A stretch of 13,799 bases of DNA from Candidatus Stahliibacteriota bacterium (GTDB lineage: Bacteria; Hydrothermota; Tepidihabitantia; B3-TA06), in NCBI GenBank assembly GCA_030670165.1, contig DAOVCF010000028.1:1-13799 (forward strand), written 5' to 3'. Below, in pieces: positions 6,180-13,754 of this stretch (position 1 is the first letter of the stretch; each line of letters opens with the position of its first letter). Below the pieces are notes generated by a model. That model did not search any database, was not told the origin of the DNA, and saw only the letters and a program-made list of their open reading frames with translations. Made by a program: the position numbers and the translations under genes.

Positions 6180-6966
6180 CTAAGACCTCCTTGAGAAGAA
6201 TTTTGATGACCTTATGTGTCTCGCGGTGACCGGTTCCGAATGCCCTGATCTTGAGCGGTGCCCGAATCCCAATTAAAGCCAGATCGCCGATCAAGTCAAG
6301 CACCTTATGGCGCAGCATCTCATCGGCGAACCTTGCAGGATAAGGAAAGCTCAGCCTGCCGCTTCGGTGAACGTCGAAGTGATAGGGAAACTCAGGGTAG
6401 TATCCGACCGCAAAGGTCCTGGCAGGGGCAATCTGGGAGGCAAAAACCTCCTCGATGTTCTGGAACCGCCGAACCATCAAACCACGATGAAGAAAAGCGT
6501 AGCTTAACCTGAGTTCTGCTGCCGGAGACACGTATAAAAAACGAGCGCCTTCGATCACCACGAGCGATGCAGAAACCTCCAGCAGCAGTCGAGAAACCCC
6601 TTGGGTAACCACCCCGGCCTTCTTGATCCCCTGAACGTAAGGCAACGCACTCCCGTCGAGAAAGGGCAGCTCAGCCCCGTCAACGTCAACGCAAGCGTTG
6701 TCTATCCCCATCCCCCACAAGGCGGCCAGGAGGTGCTCCACGAATACAAGCTCATCCTCGCCGGTCCTGAGAACCACCATGTGAGAACGAACCTGTGCAT
6801 TCTCCACACAAACAGGGAAGGTGACGCTTGCGCTCTTGTCAATGCGGCGCAGGAGGAGTCCTGTATCCGGCTCAGCCGGACTGACGCGAACCCGGCTCGA
6901 GCCCCCACTCCACAGGCAGTGACCGCCAAGCTCGAAGGGGACCTTAAGTGTCTTTTGTAGACTCAT
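6112..6966 (-). CDS. lpxC: UDP-3-O-acyl-N-acetylglucosamine deacetylase LpxC
   Basis: LpxC is the zinc deacetylase that commits UDP-GlcNAc derivatives to lipid A. The 284 residues contain VEHLLAAL (E77 and zinc ligand H78), DEMLRHKVLDLIGDLAL (zinc ligands H220 and D224) and FGTGHRETH (H247, the likely general acid). GAELPFLDGSALPY is also typical. The ATG overlaps lpxD by 23 bases and no strong ribosome binding site is visible, so coupled translation is likely. From residue 259 the frame runs through the fabZ ribosome binding site and 68 bases into fabZ, adding about 22 residues that resemble nothing in the family. A shift of one base just before this point would end LpxC at a TAG (6182-6180). 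The tail may be recent run-on or a sequence error. The enzyme call is firm. Confidence 0.95.
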   Translation of the reverse strand: MSLQKTLKVPFELGGHCLWSGGSSRVRVSPAEPDTGLLLRRIDKSASVTFPVCVENAQVRSHMVVLRTGEDELVFVEHLLAALWGMGIDNACVDVDGAELPFLDGSALPYVQGIKKAGVVTQGVSRLLLEVSASLVVIEGARFLYVSPAAELRLSYAFLHRGLMVRRFQNIEEVFASQIAPARTFAVGYYPEFPYHFDVHRSGRLSFPYPARFADEMLRHKVLDLIGDLALIGIRAPLKIRAFGTGHRETHKVIKILLKEVLDDRFGYRRHSRQTASPLSLPDG

Positions 6967-7861
6967 CTCTAAAAAGCCGCGCCTGCGCGCGCAAGCTCAG
7001 GCGGTGGGGGCGGGCAGGTATGCCTGAAACCACGGCACCGGCCTCGATGTCCTTGAAAACGGCGGACTTGGCAAGCACTACCGCGCCTTCGCCGAGGCGG
7101 ACGTGGTCTTTAACCCCTACCTGACCGGCAAGCGTAACGTTATCCTCAAGGATGCTCGAGCCGGCGATACCGCATTGTCCGGTTATAAGACAATTCTTGC
7201 CGATTCTCACGTTATGTGCGATGTGCACCAGGTTGTCTATCTTGGTTCCCTGACCGATTCGCGTCTGGCCCACAGTGCCGCGGTCGATGCACACCCCTGC
7301 CCCGATGTCTACATCGTCCTCGATAACCACCCTGCCCAGATGCGGGACGTGTTTGTACGATCCGTCGGGATTCTTGACGTATCCAAATCCTTCGGAGCCG
7401 ATGACCGAGCCTGCGCCGATCTTCACCCGTGCGCCTATCTGAGAAAGCGCATGGATGGTCACGTTAGGACCTATCAAGCAATCCGGGCCGACCTGGGCCT
7501 TAAGGCCAACGTAGGTGAAGGGCAGAAGTACAGACGAGGAATCAACCAGGGCGTAATCCGATACGTAAACGAGGTTCGGAGATTGTTCCTCTGAAGCCTG
7601 TGGAAACGTTTCCAAGGCTTTAACCCAGGATTGACGCACCTCGTGGAGGGAAATAATGGAGCGCGCTGAAAACCTCTCAGGATGCAAGCGTGTGATGACG
7701 CAACCTGCACGAGAAGCTGAAAGCTCTGCTGCATCATCCCCATCGTAGAAGGTAAGTTCATCAGGCAACGCCTCCTCAAAAGCAGCCGGACGCACAAGCT
7801 CTACCCCCCCATCCCCCAAAAGCTCCCCGCCTAAGAGTCTGGCCAATTCACCAGCGATCAC
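6944..7861 (-). CDS. lpxD: UDP-3-O-(3-hydroxyacyl)glucosamine N-acyltransferase LpxD
   Basis: LpxD adds the second, amide-linked hydroxyacyl chain after LpxC has acted. The start is a GTG at 7861, supported by GGAGGG (within the complement of 7867-7873) about 5 bases upstream. The 305 residues include a short uridine-binding N-terminal domain (about 1-100, with DELTFYD), a hexapeptide-repeat beta-helix (about 105-275) and a C-terminal helix. The catalytic histidine is H216 in DNLVHIAHN, aligning with E. coli H239. GSEGFGYV and IDRGTVGQT are conserved blocks. It is somewhat shorter than the E. coli enzyme (341). It follows the OmpH-like gene by 52 bases and overlaps lpxC. The skp/ompH-lpxD order is common in proteobacteria. 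Confidence 0.95.
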   Translation of the reverse strand: MIAGELARLLGGELLGDGGVELVRPAAFEEALPDELTFYDGDDAAELSASRAGCVITRLHPERFSARSIISLHEVRQSWVKALETFPQASEEQSPNLVYVSDYALVDSSSVLLPFTYVGLKAQVGPDCLIGPNVTIHALSQIGARVKIGAGSVIGSEGFGYVKNPDGSYKHVPHLGRVVIEDDVDIGAGVCIDRGTVGQTRIGQGTKIDNLVHIAHNVRIGKNCLITGQCGIAGSSILEDNVTLAGQVGVKDHVRLGEGAVVLAKSAVFKDIEAGAVVSGIPARPHRLSLRAQARLFRDESTKDT

Positions 7862-7913
7862 AACTTACCCTCCGCTTTAGTTACTCCTATCTTCAGAGCT
7901 TGCTATCCCTGCA

Positions 7914-8885
7914 TCACTCTTTGCCGGCAATAAGATAGGCCTGAAGCTTAGCCGCAAGCCCGCTTACCTTCTGCTCAAACAGGGCCTCTTCCTTCTCGGA
8001 AATCCTGTCGGTAACCGGTGGAAAAACCTCATCTTCTTTGGGTTTAAGAAGCTTTAGGGTCACCACGATGTCACCGCCTTGTCTCTCGACCGTCCCCATA
8101 TAGACGAACTCTGCATCCAGATGTCGGCCTATCTCCAACGCGGTTGCCTCCTCCAGCTCACGATCGAACGAACCGCCGTATTGCAAAAGCATCGGTTCAA
8201 CCTCGTGATCTGCAAGAAGCTCAAGCCTCAGCTCCTGCTCAAACTGTGAGACAACCCTCATGACCACCATGCGTACCCTTCTGCCGAGTTCCTCAGACTG
8301 ACTTTTCTCATCCAAGGCGGCGATACCGAAAATCGCCACCTTCTTCTTGGCGCCTGAGGCGATTGCAGCGTATTCACGGTTGAGCTCCTCGATAACCTGG
8401 GAGGTAATATCGAGCGAGACGTCGGCGTAAAGGAGGCTTCCTGCGGCTACGTCGAGCACGATCGAAATCCCTTGCTCTTGGGCGATCTCTTCGATCACCT
8501 CATTCATTTTGTCGATCACCGGGGCAAAAAGCTCGCGGTGCTTCTGGTCCACCTTGCCGTCCTTGCCCCATATATCCTGCCCAAACGTCTCGAGCTGGTG
8601 TCGCATGGCCGTAAGTTCCTGCTGTCTGGCACGCAGCGCCTCCTCGGAAAGCATGGGCTGCTGTGTCTTGAACTCGTCCTCCGCGGTCTGATAAGTCCGC
8701 CTGAGTGAATCCAGTTCGAACTTCCACTGGAATACCGCCTGGTCAAGGGTGGCACGTGCGATCTTTGCATCCTCAAACTCGTTAAGGATCTTGTCCGAAT
8801 CGATAAAGGCGATCTTGTCCTGCGCCGATACACAACAGAACGCTAAAAGCACCCCTATGATTGTAGCTAAAGTTTTATTCCCCAT
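7914..8885 (-). CDS. OmpH/Skp-type periplasmic chaperone fused to a CsgG/FlgO-like domain
   Basis: The first gene of the minus-strand operon encodes 323 residues, about twice the usual Skp length. A signal peptide covers about 1-21 (LLAFCCVSAQ). Residues 23-170 match OmpH/Skp: KIAFIDSDKILNEF at the start, a long charged coiled coil, then QEQGISIVLDVAAGSLLYADVSLDIT and IEELN. Skp holds unfolded outer-membrane proteins in the periplasm. From about 182 a second domain begins (KKVAIFGIAALDEK) and continues to ATALEIGRHLDAEFVYMGTVERQGGDIVVTLKLL in overlapping blocks. Its pattern resembles the CsgG/FlgO/TolB-N type of envelope domain; this is from pattern only. The start has no clear ribosome binding site, and a promoter lies just upstream. 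bamA, its frequent neighbour, is not adjacent. Confidence 0.82.
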   Translation of the reverse strand: MGNKTLATIIGVLLAFCCVSAQDKIAFIDSDKILNEFEDAKIARATLDQAVFQWKFELDSLRRTYQTAEDEFKTQQPMLSEEALRARQQELTAMRHQLETFGQDIWGKDGKVDQKHRELFAPVIDKMNEVIEEIAQEQGISIVLDVAAGSLLYADVSLDITSQVIEELNREYAAIASGAKKKVAIFGIAALDEKSQSEELGRRVRMVVMRVVSQFEQELRLELLADHEVEPMLLQYGGSFDRELEEATALEIGRHLDAEFVYMGTVERQGGDIVVTLKLLKPKEDEVFPPVTDRISEKEEALFEQKVSGLAAKLQAYLIAGKE

Positions 8886-8892
8886 AGCTTGA

Positions 8893-8920
8893 ACTTTAAT
8901 GCCGAGAACGCATTTGTCAA
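8893..8920 (-). promoter_or_regulatory. Promoter of the envelope operon
   Basis: On the minus strand, TTGACA (8920-8915) is a perfect -35 element. After 16 bases comes TAAAGT (8898-8893), 4 of 6 to the -10 consensus. Transcription would start within a base or two of the OmpH-like ATG at 8885. No Shine-Dalgarno is visible before that ATG, so the transcript may be leaderless. Confidence 0.5.
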
Positions 8921-9006
8921 GCCGTCACCGCTCGTAACACACCAACCCCTTCGGACTTTTTATTCTACTGAGGGAGTATGGGAAGGTGGAGTTACAGAGG
9001 GGGGAG

Positions 9007-9034
9007 TTGACACATTCACATAGTTAAGTATTCT
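9007..9034 (+). promoter_or_regulatory. Promoter of the 553-residue barrel gene
   Basis: TTGACA (9007-9012) is followed after 16 bases by TATTCT (9029-9034), 4 of 6 to consensus. Transcription would begin near 9041, leaving a leader of about 20 bases. That leader contains the strong ribosome binding site AAGGAGGG (9051-9058), 3 bases before the ATG. This promoter and the leftward one lie about 90 bases apart in the same divergent gap. Confidence 0.6.
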
Positions 9035-9061
9035 AAACAAACCAAACCCAAAGGAGGGTTT

Positions 9062-10723
9062 ATGAAAAAGGCGACATTATTGTTGCTCGCAGTGGTGATC
9101 GCGGCTCTCGCATACACCCCTAACTCATTCCGTTACTCCTCAACCGCAGGCATACTCTGGGACGACTACGACTGGTTCCTGGCTGATCCTGCACGCATCC
9201 CTTTAATCGAGGGCTATCAGCTCTACACCAACCTTGCCAACTTCGTTACCGCGGATGAGCATCCCCTGTCCGATTCGATCGGATTCCAGGGACCCGGCTT
9301 CTATCTCATCGGAGGCAAAGGCTGGGGCCCGCCTCTGGGCGCAGCCGGGGTGTTCGACACCCGGATGCTTAAAATCGCCGACCCTACCGGAATCGGGGAT
9401 CAACTGGGACATGCTTCGGAAACAGACACAAACTATACCGTTGATCCAGACGACGGCTCGATTATCGGAACCGACATCTCTACCCAGGTCGTAGACGCAT
9501 ACCACACCCGCAACGACTTTGACGGCTACTTCGGCCTTGGATATACGCTCAGCGAAACGTTCAGCCTGGGGCTTGGATACTATCATGGTAGTAACAAGAC
9601 GAGCTGGTTCCCTACAGACAACAATCAGATCATCAGCAATTATTCGTACACCACCGGCTTAGACTCCTACGATACCAGCTACTCCTTCAACGAGACAACG
9701 ACCAAGGAGATGAGTAACCGGATAAAGCTGGGAGCCTGGACAGAGATAGATTACTTCCAGCTTTCCGGCTACCTGGGCGCGGATATCTTCAGCGGCAACA
9801 ACGGACTTGACAGCCTTTACCGCTACTCCCTGGCTGAAAGTTACCCCGGACTGAACGCGAGAACCGACACAATGCTGAACAACCTTGGAACCTGGCCTTA
9901 CTCAGGCATGGGGATACCGGTTGAACTTCTGGGCATCTACGAGATTGACGAGGGCCAGGAGATTTGGTTCTCCGGCGGCGTAGAGTATCGAACCTGGAAA
10001 TGGAAAGAAGGCGCCGGTATCACGAACGTCAGCATGGACACCCTGCTACAGGACTACGAGGAGGCGCCCGATACCTTCACCCGGACTACGGCCAACATAG
10101 ACTCAACCCTTACCGCAGGCTCCGGCTCATACTCCGGCCTGGCTTACAACCTCGGGGTCAAGGGCGTCTTTGCTATAAACGAGATGGTCACATTCGGACT
10201 CGGGGTGCACTTTGTAGGCTCTTCCGGAAGAGACTCCACCTATAACGAACACACCGATTTCAACCTCGCTTCGCTTGACGACGGCGACGGCATGGGAGAG
10301 GTCACGGACGTTACTACGACCACCCTTAAGACCTACTCAGACTACCTGATTAACAAGGCCTCAAGCATGGCCTTTCACTTCCCGGTAGGGGTCGAGTTTG
10401 CGCCCATCAAATGGCTGGCTCTTCGTTTGGGCGCCACCTACGTTCACGAGATGAGCACCTACCGCACATGGGCCGAGGCAATAAGTGCTATCTATACAGA
10501 AACTTACACTCAATTCGGCGACGGCACCAGCGATGCCTCCACTACCTACCTCCCCTATGACATTGAACATGCCGAGGGCGAACAGAAAGAGACGCTGGAT
10601 AAGGTAACCTACGACTTCGGGATCGGGTTCAAGATAACCGAGAACTTCCAGATCGACCTGATGGGTTTTTCCGACCTATTGGATATGGGCAACTGGCGTC
10701 TCTCTGCTGTATTCAAGTTCTAA
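9062..10723 (+). CDS. Predicted outer-membrane beta-barrel protein, unassigned family
   Basis: The family is not recognised. The 553 residues start with a clear signal peptide (MKKATLLLLAVVIAALA, cleavage before YTPNSF) and end in LSAVFKF, a terminal Phe typical of the signal read by the BAM complex. The mature part is rich in alternating aromatic strands, Gly-aromatic turns and acidic Asp/Thr loops, as in large porins. LADPARI near residue 42 resembles the N-terminal motif of FadL/OmpP1-like proteins, but no FadL signature is firm. A strong ribosome binding site and a good promoter suggest high expression. It is divergent from the operon that begins with the OmpH chaperone, so the chaperone and a possible client share a control region. 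Its transport substrate, if any, is unknown. Confidence 0.8.
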   Translation: MKKATLLLLAVVIAALAYTPNSFRYSSTAGILWDDYDWFLADPARIPLIEGYQLYTNLANFVTADEHPLSDSIGFQGPGFYLIGGKGWGPPLGAAGVFDTRMLKIADPTGIGDQLGHASETDTNYTVDPDDGSIIGTDISTQVVDAYHTRNDFDGYFGLGYTLSETFSLGLGYYHGSNKTSWFPTDNNQIISNYSYTTGLDSYDTSYSFNETTTKEMSNRIKLGAWTEIDYFQLSGYLGADIFSGNNGLDSLYRYSLAESYPGLNARTDTMLNNLGTWPYSGMGIPVELLGIYEIDEGQEIWFSGGVEYRTWKWKEGAGITNVSMDTLLQDYEEAPDTFTRTTANIDSTLTAGSGSYSGLAYNLGVKGVFAINEMVTFGLGVHFVGSSGRDSTYNEHTDFNLASLDDGDGMGEVTDVTTTTLKTYSDYLINKASSMAFHFPVGVEFAPIKWLALRLGATYVHEMSTYRTWAEAISAIYTETYTQFGDGTSDASTTYLPYDIEHAEGEQKETLDKVTYDFGIGFKITENFQIDLMGFSDLLDMGNWRLSAVFKF

Positions 10724-10734
10724 AGGCGATTTTT

Positions 10735-10761
10735 GCGAGCGGCGGTTTTACCGCTGCTCGC
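10735..10761 (+). terminator. Strong hairpin between barrel and esterase genes
   Basis: GCGAGCGGCGG (10735-10745) pairs with CCGCTGCTCGC (10751-10761) around TTTTA, giving an 11-bp stem with one G-T pair. The sequence after it (TTCATCTT) is only partly T-rich, so termination may be partial. It lies 12 bases past the barrel stop and about 29 before the esterase start. It could stabilise the barrel message while letting some transcription continue. Confidence 0.5.
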
Positions 10762-10789
10762 TTCATCTTAAAGGATTAAAGGAGAAGCG

Positions 10790-11929
10790 TTGATCAAAAG
10801 AGCAGCATTCCTCTTATGCCTGGCTGTTCCGTTACTCGCAATAGATTGGGCTAACCCCGCCTCGATGGATCCTACGAGTGTGGAGCCTGCCGATGTCTTC
10901 ACCGCCAATCCAGACAGCCTACACATGCTTGCCCGTGAGGCTTACAATAAGAAAAACTACATGGAGGCCGCCCGATACTACCTCGCGGTGGCCCATTACC
11001 AGCCGGATAACGTAACCGCGATCTACAACCTGGCCTGCTGCTACGGATTAGTGGGTGATGAAGAGCGTGCGGTCGCATTCCTTAATGCCGCATGGGAGCG
11101 AGGCTTCAGTGATCTCGAACATATAAAGAAGGACCCTGACTTCGAAAAGGTTCGCAAAGCTGAGGCCTTCAAGGAACTTATGGCAAGATTCGAGGAGGAG
11201 ACAAAAGAGGAAGAGGAGGCCGGCATAGGATCATTCTCATTCCATACCCAAACGATCCAGCTTGCAAGCCTTATCTATCCCGCTGATTACGACTCCACCA
11301 AAGCTTCTCCCCTTCTTGTGTTCCTTCACGGACGTGGAGGAACGGCTCAAAACTCCATGCATCTATTTACCGATGTGGAAGAGCTTGAGCAAAGCGAGGA
11401 GATCGCAGCAAAGCTCTCTTCATATTTCATCTGCGTCCCTGACGCCCCTTATCCACTGGATATAGGGGCAGAGATCGGCCACAGCTGGGTGATTGAGGCG
11501 GCACCCGACGGCAAAACGAGACGCCTTTCTTTCGAGCGCTCGGCAGACCTCGTCATGGATATGCTGGATGATCTGCTTGCCCGTTATCCAATCGATACCA
11601 CAACGGTCTATCTCTTCGGATTCTCTCAGGGCGCGGGGTTGACCTATATGGCAGGGCTTGCGCATCCAGATCGCTTCGCCGGCATCGCTTCCTTCGGAGG
11701 GTGGCTCGATGATAAGCTGACCGACGAGGTACTTGAGCAGGCCAAAGACCTGCAGGTATTTATTGCTCATGGAACCAAGGACCGATCGGTTCCTTACAAG
11801 TTAGGCAAGAAAGCCTACAAGCGGTTGGAGAAGCACGGCTACGACGTTACCCTGGAAACCTTCGAGGGCGGGCACTTCATCCATCCTGAAAAATTCCTTG
11901 CCATGCTCGAATGGATGGAGGGGAAATAA
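10790..11929 (+). CDS. Exported TPR plus alpha/beta-hydrolase (esterase-like) protein
   Basis: The TTG start is supported by AAAGGAG (10778-10784) 5 bases upstream. The 379 residues begin with a signal peptide (about 1-17, LAVPLLA). A TPR-like helical region at about 43-135 contains AREAYNKKNYMEAARYYLAVAHYQPDNV in two blocks. A Glu-rich linker (about 135-144) leads to an alpha/beta-hydrolase domain from about 150. The oxyanion-loop motif HGRGG is at 180-184 and the nucleophile S279 is in GFSQGAG. The acid is D331 in HGTKDRSVP and the histidine is H362 in EGGHF. This matches the phospholipase/carboxylesterase and feruloyl-esterase-like group. A carbohydrate esterase role would fit the glycosidase next door, but is inferred. 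The gene ends inside a 20-base direct repeat and overlaps the next start by 19 bases. Confidence 0.85.
   Translation: MIKRAAFLLCLAVPLLAIDWANPASMDPTSVEPADVFTANPDSLHMLAREAYNKKNYMEAARYYLAVAHYQPDNVTAIYNLACCYGLVGDEERAVAFLNAAWERGFSDLEHIKKDPDFEKVRKAEAFKELMARFEEETKEEEEAGIGSFSFHTQTIQLASLIYPADYDSTKASPLLVFLHGRGGTAQNSMHLFTDVEELEQSEEIAAKLSSYFICVPDAPYPLDIGAEIGHSWVIEAAPDGKTRRLSFERSADLVMDMLDDLLARYPIDTTTVYLFGFSQGAGLTYMAGLAHPDRFAGIASFGGWLDDKLTDEVLEQAKDLQVFIAHGTKDRSVPYKLGKKAYKRLEKHGYDVTLETFEGGHFIHPEKFLAMLEWMEGK
11909..11928 (+). repeat. 20-base direct repeat, copy 1, at the esterase 3' end
   Basis: This copy encodes EWMEGK and the first two bases of the esterase stop. It also contains the ATG of the next gene in another frame. 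An identical copy lies at 13700-13719. The two bracket exactly the glycosidase and second barrel genes. Confidence 0.9.
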
Positions 11930-12921
11930 AACTAATCCTTCGCGTTTACTTGGTGCTCGGGGTAACCCTCTTATCTTTTTGTGATCAAGAACCTAGGTTT
12001 ACCTCTCCGCATCCATACGAACACGGGATGAACCTGCCATCCTGGCGGATAGATGGCTATGAAGCAGATGAGCTTGATGAATCTCTTGCCGACCTTGCAG
12101 ATTGCGGCGGAGACTGGGTTGCACTGGTTCCAACGTGGTATCAGGAGAGCGTCAACTCCACCGATATCCATCGCACCCAACGCACGGCCTCCGACTCCAG
12201 TCTTATTCGAGCCATCCGGATAGCTCGCAGGTATGAGTTTCACCTGATGCTTAAGCCCCACCTTGACGTTGAAACTGGAGAATGGAGAGGGAAGATCAAG
12301 CCCTCTGACATCGATGCCTGGTTTGAATCTTATCGCGAGATGATCCTGCACTACGCCGATATCTGTGAGGAATACGGCATAGAGAGGCTTTGCGTCGGTA
12401 CTGAGCTTAACTCCCTTTCTCGTGAACCCCAGTGGAAAGAACTAATTGAGTCTATACGTAGCCGCTACCCAGGAGAGCTAACCTATGCCGCCAATTGGGA
12501 TGCTATCAATAGTATTGAGTTCTGGGATGTCCTGGACTTTGCAGGGATCGATTTCTTCGCACCACTTGCTTCCCGGGATAACGACGATGTTGAAGTATAT
12601 CTAACAAATCTATGCGAATGGTTCGACCGCCTCGACGGTTTTGCCGATAAGGTTGGAATCCCGATCATCATTACGGAGATAGGCTTCAGAAGCATAGCCG
12701 ATACCCCGCAAAGACCGTGGGACTGGAGAAGCGAAGGAGTCATGAGCGAAGCTGAACAGGCGGAGTGCTACCGGGTGGTGCTTGAGGCCTTCCCACGTAA
12801 ACAATGGCTGGCGGGCATCTACTTCTGGTTTTGGAGTTCTGATCCTGAAAACATCTCTCCTGGCGGTTACTCCCCCCAGGGGAAAGAAGCCCAGGAACTC
12901 CTGAGGGAGTTCTGGCGATGA
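11911..12921 (+). CDS. GH113-like TIM-barrel glycoside hydrolase, exported
   Basis: The 336 residues look like a family GH113 retaining glycosidase; known members are mannanases. MLKPHLDVETGEWRGKI (113-129) is a typical substrate-side block. E165 in GTELNS is the likely acid/base and E256 in ITEIGF the likely nucleophile. FWFWSSDP near 305 closes the barrel. A hydrophobic N-terminus (about 8-23) ends in LSFC, which could be an imperfect lipobox. The ATG overlaps the esterase by 19 bases and has no ribosome binding site of its own, so translation may be coupled. The residues before the hydrophobic segment (MDGGEIK) are unusually acidic for a signal peptide, so a later non-ATG start is possible. 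The start lies inside a direct repeat. Substrate is not provable from sequence. Confidence 0.8.
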   Translation: MDGGEIKLILRVYLVLGVTLLSFCDQEPRFTSPHPYEHGMNLPSWRIDGYEADELDESLADLADCGGDWVALVPTWYQESVNSTDIHRTQRTASDSSLIRAIRIARRYEFHLMLKPHLDVETGEWRGKIKPSDIDAWFESYREMILHYADICEEYGIERLCVGTELNSLSREPQWKELIESIRSRYPGELTYAANWDAINSIEFWDVLDFAGIDFFAPLASRDNDDVEVYLTNLCEWFDRLDGFADKVGIPIIITEIGFRSIADTPQRPWDWRSEGVMSEAEQAECYRVVLEAFPRKQWLAGIYFWFWSSDPENISPGGYSPQGKEAQELLREFWR

Positions 12922-13700
12922 GCGTACTGACTGTAATTCTCTTAATGTATCTACCTGCACCGGTTCAACCAATCCAGTGGGAATTAAACTCTCTGGAACT
13001 CTCCTTTAGGACGGGATACTACGGTTCCCGCTATACCACTCAGCTTCTTCCCGAACTTCGCGCCAACGGCTGTCTGCATGATCTTAACTCTCGTTTGGGC
13101 CTTAAGGTGGGCTGGCCTTTAGGGATTGGACGATGGATAGTTTATCCTCAATGCGGCGTAAGCCTAAAACTCCTGTGTTTTGCCAGCCTGGGGTCCTCCA
13201 ACTGGGAGGTTGGGTTAAGCGATGTGAGTATGGGGGCAGAGACCCGTATCTTAGACCGTCTTTCCCTGCACCTCGATGTTGCAATACCTACCGGGAACTA
13301 CGCCAATCGACTGGGAGAAGGGTTTTGGGCAGCTACCGCAGGAATCGGATACAGGAAAGAAAAGTTTTCCCTCCAACCCAATTTGCTGTGGCGAGGTGAA
13401 AATCCTGACGGGATTGATCCAGGCGATGGAGGAGTTCTCCAAGCGAGTTATCAACTCCCCAAAGGTTGGTTTCTTACGTCTTCACTTACAGCGTTTCTTC
13501 CCGATAGAGGCGGCCCGTTTGATCTTCATGATCGATTTACCCTAAGTTGGTCAGTAAGTGCTGAAAAACAATACAAAATAGCTCCTAACCGGGCTCTGAA
13601 TCTTTGTCTGCAACAGACCCTTTGGGGTCTGGATACCCAGATCTGGACAACCTTGGAGGTCAGCCTTCAAAGATTGGCAAGAGATAAGGTAAAGGAGTAG
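12918..13700 (+). CDS. Exported beta-rich protein, probable small outer-membrane barrel
   Basis: The family is not recognised. The start overlaps the glycosidase stop by four bases (ATGA) and has GAGGGAG about 10 bases upstream. The 260 residues begin with a signal peptide (about 1-17, VILLMYLPAPVQ). The rest consists of alternating amphipathic strands with aromatic ends, for example LELSFRTGYYG, LSLHLDVAIPTGNY and RFTLSWSVSAEKQY. This is the look of a 10-14 strand outer-membrane barrel, though it ends in a charged tail (RDKVKE) rather than an aromatic residue. Tight coupling to the glycosidase suggests the two act together, perhaps in carbohydrate handling at the surface. The pair is bracketed by direct repeats. 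Confidence 0.65.
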   Translation: MSVLTVILLMYLPAPVQPIQWELNSLELSFRTGYYGSRYTTQLLPELRANGCLHDLNSRLGLKVGWPLGIGRWIVYPQCGVSLKLLCFASLGSSNWEVGLSDVSMGAETRILDRLSLHLDVAIPTGNYANRLGEGFWAATAGIGYRKEKFSLQPNLLWRGENPDGIDPGDGGVLQASYQLPKGWFLTSSLTAFLPDRGGPFDLHDRFTLSWSVSAEKQYKIAPNRALNLCLQQTLWGLDTQIWTTLEVSLQRLARDKVKE

Positions 13701-13719
13701 AATGGATGGAGGGGAAATA
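13700..13719 (+). repeat. 20-base direct repeat, copy 2, downstream of the barrel gene
   Basis: It is identical to 11909-11928. In the equivalent frame it again reads EWMEGK followed by a stop (TAG instead of TAA), although no esterase precedes it. The first base is the last base of the barrel stop codon. It looks like a detached copy of the esterase gene end. Confidence 0.9.
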
Positions 13720-13725
13720 GAGCGA

Positions 13726-13754
13726 TTGACAGCTATCCGTAACCGTTATATACT
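13726..13754 (+). promoter_or_regulatory. Near-consensus sigma70-type promoter for the right-edge gene
   Basis: TTGACA (13726-13731), a 17-base spacer and TATACT (13749-13754, 5 of 6) form the best promoter in the window. Transcription would start near 13761 and reach the ribosome binding site GAGGAGG (13767-13773) almost at once. It begins only 6 bases after direct-repeat copy 2. Confidence 0.75.

Noticed and set aside
5409..6194. Long plus-strand open frame (261 codons) antisense to lpxA and fabZ
   Set aside because: It covers two firmly identified genes on the other strand, has no family resemblance and no ribosome binding site. It is a high-GC shadow frame.
7103..7594. Plus-strand open frame of 163 codons antisense to lpxD
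   Set aside because: It is fully inside lpxD, whose catalytic and hexapeptide motifs are clear on the other strand.
8978..9010. Ten-residue frame with an upstream AGGGAG in the divergent gap
   Set aside because: It overlaps the -35 of the barrel promoter and lies upstream of the predicted transcription start.
11911..13700. Transposon or insertion sequence carrying the glycosidase and barrel
   Set aside because: No transposase and no terminal inverted repeats were seen. Only the direct repeat is present, which is reported as its own finding.
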